Virus record (IMG/VR): IMGVR_UViG_3300030328_000666
Coordinates: 1 to 30,173 of that record
From: a virus
Length of the DNA: 30,173 bases
Strand: one strand, 5' to 3'
The position numbers and the translations under genes are program-made. Below the pieces are notes generated by a model, which had not been told where the DNA came from, did no database searches, and saw nothing but the letters and a program-made list of their open reading frames with translations. Positions 1-5,835 of the stretch are shown piece by piece (position 1 is the stretch's first letter; every line of letters starts with the position of its first letter).

Positions 1-2
1 CG

Positions 3-80
3 TTACAACAAGCAATAGAAGAAGGAGTGTTGAATATAATACAAATTGGACTCAACAGGGGGTACTGGAAACATGAATAG
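3..80 (+). other. 3' end of an upstream gene, frame unresolved
   Basis: The window opens inside an upstream gene. Two frames are open to the left edge. One ends at TGA 74-76, giving an ATGA overlap with the next start. The other ends at TAG 78-80 and reads IIQIGLN, which loosely recalls a curlin repeat. Too little is present to choose between them. Either way the upstream gene overlaps or abuts the curlin-like gene at 73, so they are probably co-transcribed. Confidence 0.3.
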
Positions 81-804
81 ACTATCAACATTTTTTGTAA
101 TTGCATTGAGTATGTTGGTAACAAATCAACTAAAAGCACAAGACAATGAGATCTTTGTATCACAGGTCGGTGCGACAGCTAACATAGACTTAGAACAAAT
201 GGGAAGCTCCAACATGATTGGTGGATTAAACTCTAGTGCAGGTTCGATGACAGACTTAGATCTTGACGGTGCTACTATGACATTGGATGTCAATCAAATC
301 GGAGACAGTAACAAGTTTCTTGGTGACATATTAGCAGATAGTTTTACAGGGGTTTTTGAGTTTGACGGTGACTCTAACGATATGACTATACAAGTAGATC
401 CTACGAATACTTATGGTGCAGACAGTTCAAATTTGGATGTGGACATAACAGGGAGTCAGAACGACCTCACTATTGATCTAGCTACAGCAGCTATAGCCAG
501 TAATACTGATTTAGATTGGATTGTTATGGGAGACAGCAACACTATTGATGCTGATATTGATATAGACCAATCAACAAACTATATGGATATAGATGGTGAC
601 AGCAATACAGTAAATTATAACGGTGATGGAGCAACGGCTTCAGCAGGAGGATATTTTTATCTTGAACACGATGGTAACTCGCGTAGCTTCGATGTTGACC
701 AGCAGTCTCAATTGGATGCAGATTGGGTTAAGATCACTTCTTCTGGGAATAACGGTAGCTTGTGCGTACAGCAAAATGACTCTGGGACAAGTCTCTCATG
801 TTGA
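73..804 (+). CDS. Secreted curlin-like repeat protein
   Basis: A 243-residue protein with an N-terminal signal peptide (MNR, then a hydrophobic stretch, likely cleavage after KA before QDN). The mature part is a low-complexity, Asp/Asn/Ser/Gly-rich array of degenerate repeats such as LDVNQIGDSNKF, FEFDGDSNDMTI and IVMGDSNTID. The pattern of alternating hydrophobics followed by G-x-S-N resembles curlin (CsgA/CsgB) beta-strand-turn repeats and suggests a secreted beta-solenoid or amyloid subunit. Two Cys lie near the C terminus. ATG 73 is chosen because it starts the signal peptide and overlaps the upstream stop; a TTG at 46 is also in frame but would put extra residues before the signal. The gene is followed by a FecR-domain gene and a holin, and lies near attP, the usual place for lysogenic-conversion cargo. 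The curlin assignment is by pattern only. Confidence 0.6.
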   Translation: MNRLSTFFVIALSMLVTNQLKAQDNEIFVSQVGATANIDLEQMGSSNMIGGLNSSAGSMTDLDLDGATMTLDVNQIGDSNKFLGDILADSFTGVFEFDGDSNDMTIQVDPTNTYGADSSNLDVDITGSQNDLTIDLATAAIASNTDLDWIVMGDSNTIDADIDIDQSTNYMDIDGDSNTVNYNGDGATASAGGYFYLEHDGNSRSFDVDQQSQLDADWVKITSSGNNGSLCVQQNDSGTSLSC

Positions 805-1825
805 AAATATAGGAAGTATTACAGAACTAAACGGAAACACCAGAGTAGTACGAGACAAAGTATATGAGAGTGCTATAGATTTCTCTCTTAACTCTATGGA
901 TAAACTAGAGACTGCAAAAGGCAGAATGGGTGTTACGTTTAGGGATGACACTACAATACGTTTAACAGAACACAGTAATGTTGTTATTGACGAGTTTGTG
1001 TTTGATCCAAATCCCAGCAAATCTACAATGGCTCTTAGTTTTATTAAAGGAACTGGTAGGTTTATCAGTAGTAAAAAACCTCGGATACCTAAAGATAACA
1101 TTACTATAAGAACCAATGCAGCAACCATTGGAATAAGAGGTACAGACTTTACAATCACAGTAAAAGAAACTGGTGAAAGTCTTGTAATACTATTGCCTGA
1201 TGAAACAGGTAAAGCCAGTGGTGAAATTGTTGTCTACACAGCTTTAGGTGATGTACTACTCAATGAACCTTACCAAAGTACAACAGTTTATAATTTTGAA
1301 ACAGCTCCTACACCAGCCGTAATATTGGATTTAACTTTAGACATGATTGACAACATGTTAATAGTAAATCCTCCTGAGACTATCCAAGAAGAAACAGATG
1401 AATCTACTGCTGTTGCAGACAATATTCTTGATGTAAATTTCTTAGAGTTTAGTGAGTTAGAAGAAGATAAATTGGCCGAAGATGAACTTGAGTTCACTGA
1501 GTTGGATATTGATTATTTAGCAGGTAATTTCTTAGAGGATCTCTTGGATACCATTCAAGAAGTAGATCAACTATCGAAGGCTGATAGTGCATTGTCGGCT
1601 GACGGTGTTAAAGGTACAGCCATTGGGTACGACAGTGACACACAGATAAATACATTTGTAAACGACAGTCACGTTAAGTTCATTAGGCAAATAGAAAACA
1701 ATTTACAAATGCAAGTAACAAAAGATGGATCATACAACATCCGTATAGATCAGGGTGGAAAAGTAAATCAATTAACAACTAATGGTGGTTCTTCTTCTTC
1801 TATAACAATCAAACAAGGTAGCTAA
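716..1825 (+). CDS. Secreted FecR-domain protein
   Basis: A 369-residue protein if started at ATG 716. That start gives a signal peptide (MQIGLR, hydrophobic LLLGITVACA, cleavage near LGQ). The same frame is open further upstream to 623, and an internal ATG lies at 776. Residues about 35-170 match the FecR domain pattern, including TIRLTEHSNVVIDEFVF, a KGTGRFIS segment and TIRTNAATIGIRGTDF. The middle third is very acidic. The last 60 residues (NIRIDQGGKVNQ, SSSITIKQGS) look like curlin-type strands again. FecR domains usually sense or bind at the cell surface; the role here is unknown. The start overlaps the curlin-like gene by 89 nt in another frame, so those bases would encode both proteins. 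No convincing Shine-Dalgarno precedes 716, so translational coupling is likely. Confidence 0.65.
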   Translation: MQIGLRSLLLGITVACAYSKMTLGQVSHVENIGSITELNGNTRVVRDKVYESAIDFSLNSMDKLETAKGRMGVTFRDDTTIRLTEHSNVVIDEFVFDPNPSKSTMALSFIKGTGRFISSKKPRIPKDNITIRTNAATIGIRGTDFTITVKETGESLVILLPDETGKASGEIVVYTALGDVLLNEPYQSTTVYNFETAPTPAVILDLTLDMIDNMLIVNPPETIQEETDESTAVADNILDVNFLEFSELEEDKLAEDELEFTELDIDYLAGNFLEDLLDTIQEVDQLSKADSALSADGVKGTAIGYDSDTQINTFVNDSHVKFIRQIENNLQMQVTKDGSYNIRIDQGGKVNQLTTNGGSSSSITIKQGS

Positions 1826-1827
1826 CA

Positions 1828-2313
1828 ATGAAACTAAAATTTGCAAAGATAAAAAACCTAATAGGAGCTGTCGCACCAACAATCGGTACAGCATTAGGTG
1901 GGAGCATGGGTGGTACAGCAGCTAAAATGGTAGCTGAAGTTTTAGGCTGTGAACCAGAGCCAAAGAAACTTGAAGCAGCCGTTCAAAATGCAACACCAGA
2001 ACAACTGGCAGAACTCAAGAAAATAGATAAAGACTTTGAAGTAAAGATGAAAGAATTAGATGTCGATTTGTATGCTTTAGAGACTGCTGATATTCAAGAT
2101 GCTAGAGATTCATTTAGAGAAGATTGGACTCCAAAATTATTCGGAATGGTTTCACTATTGGCCTTTGTTGGTTATATTTTTACAGTAACTATTATGCCCC
2201 CAGATCAGAACTCAGACACTATAGTTAGTCTTGTTTTAGGTTACCTTGGAGGCCTAGTGTCAGGAATATCTAGCTTCTATTTTGGGGCTTCCAATAAAGA
2301 AGAAAAACAATAA
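1828..2313 (+). CDS. Holin, GTA-type three-TM family
   Basis: A 161-residue membrane protein. It has a Gly/Ala-rich N-terminal hydrophobic segment (about 12-40), a charged linker predicted helical (about 48-105, KKLEAAVQNATPEQLAELKK), and two C-terminal transmembrane segments (about 110-125 and 132-155, ending GLVSGISSFYFGAS). This layout and C-terminal signature match the family of three-TM holins named for gene-transfer-agent release, common in Alphaproteobacteria. A holin would permeabilise the inner membrane at lysis. No endolysin is visible in the window; it may lie upstream. ATG 1828 follows the preceding stop directly, with AAGG upstream. A terminator follows the gene. Confidence 0.7.
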   Translation: MKLKFAKIKNLIGAVAPTIGTALGGSMGGTAAKMVAEVLGCEPEPKKLEAAVQNATPEQLAELKKIDKDFEVKMKELDVDLYALETADIQDARDSFREDWTPKLFGMVSLLAFVGYIFTVTIMPPDQNSDTIVSLVLGYLGGLVSGISSFYFGASNKEEKQ

Positions 2314-2368
2314 AATCAATAACTTAAATATAAAAACATAATCTGTTCACCTTAGTTTTTACACTCAA

Positions 2369-2440
2369 AACACCGTACTCTACAGACTAAATAAAACGTA
2401 TAACCGTCAAGTTTAGACTTTTTGTATCGGTGTTTTTTTT
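2369..2440 (+). terminator. Late-operon terminator
   Basis: AACACCG (2369-2375) pairs perfectly with CGGTGTT (2428-2434), followed by a run of eight Ts. The loop between is long and holds an inner imperfect hairpin. The position after the holin and before the integration module fits the end of the late transcript. Confidence 0.6.
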
Positions 2441-2444
2441 ATTT

Positions 2445-2467
2445 ATTTATGGTTACCCTTAATAGAA
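2445..2467 (+). promoter_or_regulatory. Promoter/operator-like motif copy 1 (degenerate)
   Basis: ATTTATGGTTACCCTTAA followed by TAGAA. It resembles the stronger copies at 2698, 5793 and 15153 (consensus ATTTAGGGTSACCYT, then an A/G-rich tail). It sits directly after the late terminator and before attP and the integrase. It may be a promoter for the phage RNA polymerase or an operator for the HTH regulator. Confidence 0.35.
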
Positions 2468-2494
2468 AAGTTGTACTTTTGTCATATTTTAGTT

Positions 2495-2649
2495 AATCTG
2501 TTCACTTAGGCATCAAGAAAGCGTCCTTGCTTTTACCTAAAAAAGAGTACCTCAGATTCCTAATCTTGGGGTCAGAGGTTCGAATCCTCTTCGGGGCACT
2601 CTTAATTTAGGTGTAAAAAAGGGAACAGATTAGTTTCATCGCTTTCTTG
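2495..2649 (+). other. attP: attP: tRNA-Arg(CCU) 3' part flanked by nested inverted repeats
   Basis: Bases 2554-2599 read as the 3' part of a tRNA in standard numbering. Anticodon loop TTCCTAA (anticodon CCT), stem TCTTG, five-base variable loop GGGTC, T stem AGAGG / CCTCT with loop TTCGAAT, acceptor strand TCGGGGC, then A and C. The 5' half of the tRNA is absent and the first two anticodon-stem pairs do not form, so this is not a tRNA gene. It is the classic core of an attachment site for an integrase that targets a host tRNA. The core is flanked on both sides by three pairs of inverted repeats, which are candidate arm-type integrase sites, and the integrase gene follows at once. Confidence 0.85.
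2514..2649. repeat. Nested inverted repeats around attP core
   Basis: Outer pair: CAAGAAAGCG (2514-2523) and CGCTTTCTTG (2640-2649), perfect. Middle pair: TAATCTGTTC (about 2495-2504, just left of this span) and GAACAGATTA (2623-2632). Inner pair: TTTTACCTAA plus AAAAGAGT (2531-2548) against ACTCTTAATTTAGGTGTAAA (2598-2617), imperfect. The pairs are nested symmetrically around the tRNA-derived core. A further TAATCTGTTC copy lies at 2339-2348 and an inverted one at 15533-15542. Confidence 0.75.
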
Positions 2650-2697
2650 GTTTTTGATAAGAAAGGGAGAGACTATGAGTTACACGAACACAGATCC

Positions 2698-2720
2698 ATT
2701 TAGGGTCACCCTTAAGGAAA
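2698..2720 (+). promoter_or_regulatory. Promoter/operator-like motif copy 2
   Basis: ATTTAGGGTCACCCTTAAGG followed by AAA. It shares the dyad AGGGTCACCCT exactly with the copy at 5793 and the directional flanks (ATTTA upstream, TTAAGG downstream) with the copy at 15153. It lies 24 nt before the integrase start chosen here (ATG 2744). If the integrase started at ATG 2675 the motif would lie inside the gene, which is one reason to prefer 2744. Confidence 0.5.
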
Positions 2721-2743
2721 ACATAACCAAAGGGGAGTCCCAA

Positions 2744-3616
2744 ATGAGTGAAATTACACTTGCAGATTTTGCAAACAACAATGAAGAACTAATATGGAAT
2801 CAAGCATGTCATCAACACAAAGTTGAATCCATTAGAAGACTAAACCGTTTCTTTAAGTTCCAAGACTACGGTAAACGTCCAATCAGATCATTTAATTTGA
2901 TGGATGTTGATATCTTTACTTCACATCTAAAACAAAAAGGTCTAAGCGAATCCACATGCAATAGATATCGCGCAGCAATCTCAAAGATATTCACAACTGC
3001 TTATAAGTACGAAAAAATAGATAGGCAGATCAAAATACCACTTGAGAGTGAGAAGCATAAGTCCAGACCTAATTTCTTCAGTCCAGAACAAATAGAACAA
3101 TGTAATGAGTTCTTAAGTCAATGTAAGCACCCATACGTTTTGCATTTCTTCCATCTTGGTCTAGAGACTGGTATGAGAAGGGGCGAAATATTATCTATTG
3201 GTGAAGAGCCAGATCCTAAAGGTAGGAAACCTTATGGTGTTATCTCTAGAGATAGAAAGAAGGTAATGCTTTACAACACCAAGAGTAAACACCCAAGAGA
3301 AGTACCATTGAATAAGTTTGCTGAGGCTGCACTTGCAGCATTGGACGATAGACCAAGCAAACACTATTCGAAGAAAACTTTTTATAACACATGGAAGAAA
3401 CTACGAGATCACGTTGCTTATGGTGATGTTAATTTCGTCTTCCATACCACTCGGCACACCTGTGCCACGTTATTAGCTAACGAGCACCGTGTTCCTACGG
3501 CAATCGTTAGTGAAATCCTAGGACATCAATCTGCTGACACAACACGCAAATATGTCCATGTAACTTTAAAAACTAAGTCAGATGTAATGAACCAACTAGG
3601 GGGAATATCCAGATGA
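2744..3616 (+). CDS. int: Tyrosine recombinase / phage integrase
   Basis: A 290-residue site-specific recombinase that would integrate the phage at a host tRNA-Arg gene. The N-terminal part (about 1-95) looks like the SAM-like core-binding domain. The catalytic domain shows the expected residues: Arg145 in TGMRRGEI, His234 and Arg237 in HTTRH, His261 in LGHQ, and the nucleophile Tyr270 in TRKYVHV. The frame is open to 2654, and ATG 2675 also has a good ribosome site (GGGAG). ATG 2744 has GGGGAG seven bases upstream and keeps the promoter-like motif at 2698 outside the gene. The stop overlaps the start of the next small gene. The adjacent tRNA-derived attP supports the role. Confidence 0.93.
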   Translation: MSEITLADFANNNEELIWNQACHQHKVESIRRLNRFFKFQDYGKRPIRSFNLMDVDIFTSHLKQKGLSESTCNRYRAAISKIFTTAYKYEKIDRQIKIPLESEKHKSRPNFFSPEQIEQCNEFLSQCKHPYVLHFFHLGLETGMRRGEILSIGEEPDPKGRKPYGVISRDRKKVMLYNTKSKHPREVPLNKFAEAALAALDDRPSKHYSKKTFYNTWKKLRDHVAYGDVNFVFHTTRHTCATLLANEHRVPTAIVSEILGHQSADTTRKYVHVTLKTKSDVMNQLGGISR

Positions 3617-3780
3617 ACCATGAATATCAACAATTAGTAATTAACTTTTATGAAGACTATTGGACTAACTGTAGGACTATCCAAGAACTCTGTGAAAGAC
3701 ACAATGTCAGTCCTGAGAAGGCTAATCAGTACATAAACGAAGGTAGAGAATTAACTAATATAGAAAGGAGAGTAATGTGA
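3613..3780 (+). CDS. Small HTH protein, possible excisionase
   Basis: A 55-residue protein that starts in an ATGA overlap with the integrase stop and ends in a GTGA overlap with the next gene. Residues about 21-46 (TIQELCERHNVSPEKANQYI) look like a helix-turn-helix. A small HTH protein translated directly after an integrase is a common arrangement for a recombination directionality factor, but no family is recognised and the role is inferred from position. Confidence 0.55.
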   Translation: MNHEYQQLVINFYEDYWTNCRTIQELCERHNVSPEKANQYINEGRELTNIERRVM

Positions 3781-4004
3781 AGGAGTATATAACCATTGAA
3801 TTAGAAGATGATGAACTATCAGAAGTATGGCATCTAGCATATAAAAAATACACTGAATATCAAAGTAGAATAGATAGGGGTGAATTCGCTTCCGTTGCTC
3901 CATACCAATTAAGGGACGCTAAAACTCAATGTCAATTTTATAAAGGAATAGTCAGTAAGTTACGAAAGTCAATGGCAGATCCAGAGAAAAGGAGGGCATC
4001 GTGA
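3777..4004 (+). CDS. Small protein of unknown function
   Basis: 75 residues, GTG start with AAAGGAG upstream and a GTGA overlap with the preceding stop. The protein is charged and predicted helical, with no recognised domain. Its N terminus (MKEYITIELEDDE) resembles that of the next gene (MKTNISIELNDEQ), and both end in RRAS. The two genes may therefore be diverged copies, or may share duplicated end segments. Confidence 0.6.
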   Translation: MKEYITIELEDDELSEVWHLAYKKYTEYQSRIDRGEFASVAPYQLRDAKTQCQFYKGIVSKLRKSMADPEKRRAS

Positions 4005-4300
4005 AGACTAATATATCTATTGAACTGAATGACGAGCAAAGAAATATTCTTAGTAACATTCTCACAAAGAAACAAACAAAAAAATTAGCCACAAGAAAAG
4101 ATGTAAATATGATAGCTAAACTTATGTTTGGTTCATTGTTGTCTCAAGATAAATCAAACGATGGATGTGAATTTTGTAAAGTGATTGATGATTTACCTTG
4201 GACTGTAATACACAAAGATGAAGTTATGGAAGTGTATGGGTGGGAAGAAGACGGTAAAAAAGGTATTGAAATTTGGAAACAAGAAAGGAGGGCATCGTGA
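3988..4300 (+). repeat. 17-bp direct repeat at two gene junctions
   Basis: AAAGGAGGGCATCGTGA occurs at 3988-4004 and again at 4284-4300. Each copy supplies the last codons of one gene (RRAS, stop), the ribosome site and the GTG start of the next gene. A related but diverged version (AAAGGAGAGTAATGTGA) lies at the preceding junction, 3764-3780. Confidence 0.85.
4001..4300 (+). CDS. Small protein of unknown function, CxxC
   Basis: 99 residues, GTG start preceded by AAAGGAGGG and overlapping the previous stop by GTGA. It contains GCEFCKVIDDLPW, a single CxxC. The first 13 residues and the last four (RRAS) resemble the preceding protein, and the junction DNA at the end is an exact copy of the junction at its start. 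No function recognised. Confidence 0.6.
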   Translation: MKTNISIELNDEQRNILSNILTKKQTKKLATRKDVNMIAKLMFGSLLSQDKSNDGCEFCKVIDDLPWTVIHKDEVMEVYGWEEDGKKGIEIWKQERRAS

Positions 4301-4512
4301 GTTGTAATAACGAAGTAAACTGGACGGTACAACACGGTTATAACTTTAGTAAAGTTACGACTAAATGTGGGAACGTAGACCCTTATGGTGATAGGACTAT
4401 CTGTGAGAAATGCAGAAATGACTATCAGAAAATGAGGGAAATAAGAGAACAACAGGCCAACAACAATGCAGATAACGCATGGTTAAAAAGTGCAGGTTGG
4501 GGTGAAATGTGA
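4297..4512 (+). CDS. Small zinc-ribbon-like protein
   Basis: 71 residues from GTG 4297, which lies in a GTGA overlap with the previous stop behind a strong AAAGGAGGG. The frame is open to an ATG at 4273 that lacks a ribosome site. The sequence has Cys in TTKCGNVDPYG and CEKC, a plausible three- or four-ligand zinc ribbon of a type seen in small phage proteins. A strong terminator follows the stop immediately, so this is the last gene of the integration transcript. Function unknown. Confidence 0.6.
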   Translation: MSCNNEVNWTVQHGYNFSKVTTKCGNVDPYGDRTICEKCRNDYQKMREIREQQANNNADNAWLKSAGWGEM

Positions 4513-4538
4513 GGGGTCAAAAGACCCCTTTCTTTTTT
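4513..4538 (+). terminator. Rho-independent terminator after integration operon
   Basis: GGGGTC (4513-4518), loop AAAA, GACCCC (4523-4528), then a T-rich tract. The stem is perfect and starts right after the stop codon. Confidence 0.93.
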
Positions 4539-4638
4539 GTATTAATTTTTATATATTTGGTAGTGGACTAAATTGATATTAAGGTGACAATTATGATTCC
4601 ACTTACCTACGGTGAGTATTTGAAAGAAGGAGAGAGAA

Positions 4639-5025
4639 ATGCAATATAAACACAACTTACATAAGAGGCTGTCGATGCTCAGAGAGAGACAGCAGATAAC
4701 ATGTGAGCAATTAGCCGAGAGACTCGGTGTTGGTAAATCGATAGTAGCTAAATGGTGTAAAGGGACTAGAGTTCCTTCACGGAAAAACTTAAAGCTATTG
4801 TGTGATTATTTTAAAGTTGAACCAGCTTGGTTAATCTATGGCATCGACAGTGATGCGCCAGTTTTGAAGGAAGGCTCTGGTGTATCGGAGACACTAGCTG
4901 TTGATGCTGAGTTGGCATTTAATGAGCTTACTATTGAAAATCAAAAAGCAGTATTAGCCTTCACTAAAGTTTTGCTTGCGAAACAAAAGCAAGACACAAA
5001 TGGAGGATGTGTCAATGGAGATTAA
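4639..5025 (+). CDS. Cro/CI-type HTH regulator without protease domain
   Basis: 128-residue DNA-binding regulator. Residues about 8-65 form an XRE-family helix-turn-helix (LSMLRERQQITCEQLAERLG, then VGKSIVAKWCKGTRVPS and LKLLCDYFKVEPAWLIYG). The C-terminal 60 residues are short and helical. There is no S24 autoprotease domain, so RecA-driven self-cleavage is not expected. It could be the lysogeny repressor or a Cro-like switch protein. It has a good GGAG ribosome site and is read in the same direction as all other genes rather than divergently, which is unusual for a lambda-style switch. The dyad motifs at 2698, 5793 and 15153 are candidate operators. Confidence 0.8.
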   Translation: MQYKHNLHKRLSMLRERQQITCEQLAERLGVGKSIVAKWCKGTRVPSRKNLKLLCDYFKVEPAWLIYGIDSDAPVLKEGSGVSETLAVDAELAFNELTIENQKAVLAFTKVLLAKQKQDTNGGCVNGD

Positions 5026-5689
5026 AAACAAAAAACACGTTGCTGATGCAATGGCTTATTTTGATGAATTGGTAGCTGAGTTTGTAGCATTAAATGGTGA
5101 TCCTTTACTTGTAAACCGAGGTAGATGCATCTACATGACACCGAGGGCAATACAGAGAGTTAAAGTAGCCTACCAATCTGAACCGAAACCTTACTTGGAA
5201 AAGATGTGTCGCAGCGACTTAACTGTTGCAGTAATGGAGTGGATGAAAACCAGAGTCTCTTATGACGAATCTCAAGAATACCCAGCACTTGAAATAATCA
5301 ATTGGTTCGTTTGGCAAGAAGTTGGTACTGTTCACGTCTATCTAATATTACAAGAAGATGCACTTTATGATGTCGTGCCAGCAGATATAAACAAGGCAGT
5401 GATACATTGGGCAAAATGTGCAGGACGTTTTATGGATGCTACTCGTTATCCAAAAATCAGGTGCTATTTCGATACGAAGACTGAAGAGAATGTCTACTTT
5501 TCTTCAGACAGTGCTGTATTAAATACTATAAGTGATCGTGTTACTGAGTTATTTGGCGACATACAAGTCCAACAAAACAGCATTGAATACAAAGTTTACA
5601 ATGGTGAACAGGAATACGGTAAATATAACAAAATTACTCTAGAAGACCATCAAGAAAGCATTTTAGACACTGTAAACAAAAAGATATAG
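5015..5689 (+). CDS. Protein of unknown function next to the regulator
   Basis: 224 residues from ATG 5015, chosen for the GGAGG eight bases upstream; ATG 4976 and ATG 5000 are in frame but less well placed. The start overlaps the end of the HTH gene by 11 nt, so the two are translationally coupled. The sequence is mixed alpha/beta with several Trp and Cys and no recognised motif or membrane segment. Position suggests a partner in the lysogeny switch or an early takeover protein. A terminator follows. Confidence 0.6.
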   Translation: MEIKNKKHVADAMAYFDELVAEFVALNGDPLLVNRGRCIYMTPRAIQRVKVAYQSEPKPYLEKMCRSDLTVAVMEWMKTRVSYDESQEYPALEIINWFVWQEVGTVHVYLILQEDALYDVVPADINKAVIHWAKCAGRFMDATRYPKIRCYFDTKTEENVYFSSDSAVLNTISDRVTELFGDIQVQQNSIEYKVYNGEQEYGKYNKITLEDHQESILDTVNKKI

Positions 5690-5701
5690 AACACTAGAAA
5701 A

Positions 5702-5739
5702 CCTGACACTTAGTAACATTAGGTGTTAGGTATTTCTTT
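5702..5739 (+). terminator. Terminator after the regulator operon
   Basis: CCTGACACTTA (5702-5712) pairs with TAGGTGTTAGG (5720-5730) over 11 pairs, two of them G-U, with a seven-base loop. TATTTCTTT follows. It separates the lysogeny genes from the RNA polymerase operon. Confidence 0.75.
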
Positions 5740-5792
5740 GGGTATTGAGTGGACAAAAAAGACACATGTGGACACATTTAATACAAATAATT

Positions 5793-5815
5793 ATTTAGGG
5801 TCACCCTCTAGAGAT
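5793..5815 (+). promoter_or_regulatory. Promoter/operator-like motif copy 3, upstream of RNA polymerase
   Basis: ATTTAGGGTCACCCTCTAGA followed by GAT. It lies between a terminator and the RNA polymerase gene, 20 nt before the start codon. The 11-base dyad AGGGTCACCCT is identical to copy 2. If it is a phage promoter, the polymerase would activate its own gene; if it is an operator, the HTH regulator would silence the polymerase and so the lytic cycle. Confidence 0.55.
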
Positions 5816-5835
5816 CGAAGACATAGGAGCAGCGT

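Noticed and set aside
2554-2599. Complete tRNA gene
   Set aside because: Only positions from the anticodon stem to base 74 are present; no D arm or 5' acceptor strand can be found upstream.
4593-4649. 18-codon frame (MIPLTYGEYLKEGERNAI) overlapping the HTH regulator start, possible leader peptide
   Set aside because: Weak ribosome site and no homology or regulatory structure; the overlap may be chance.
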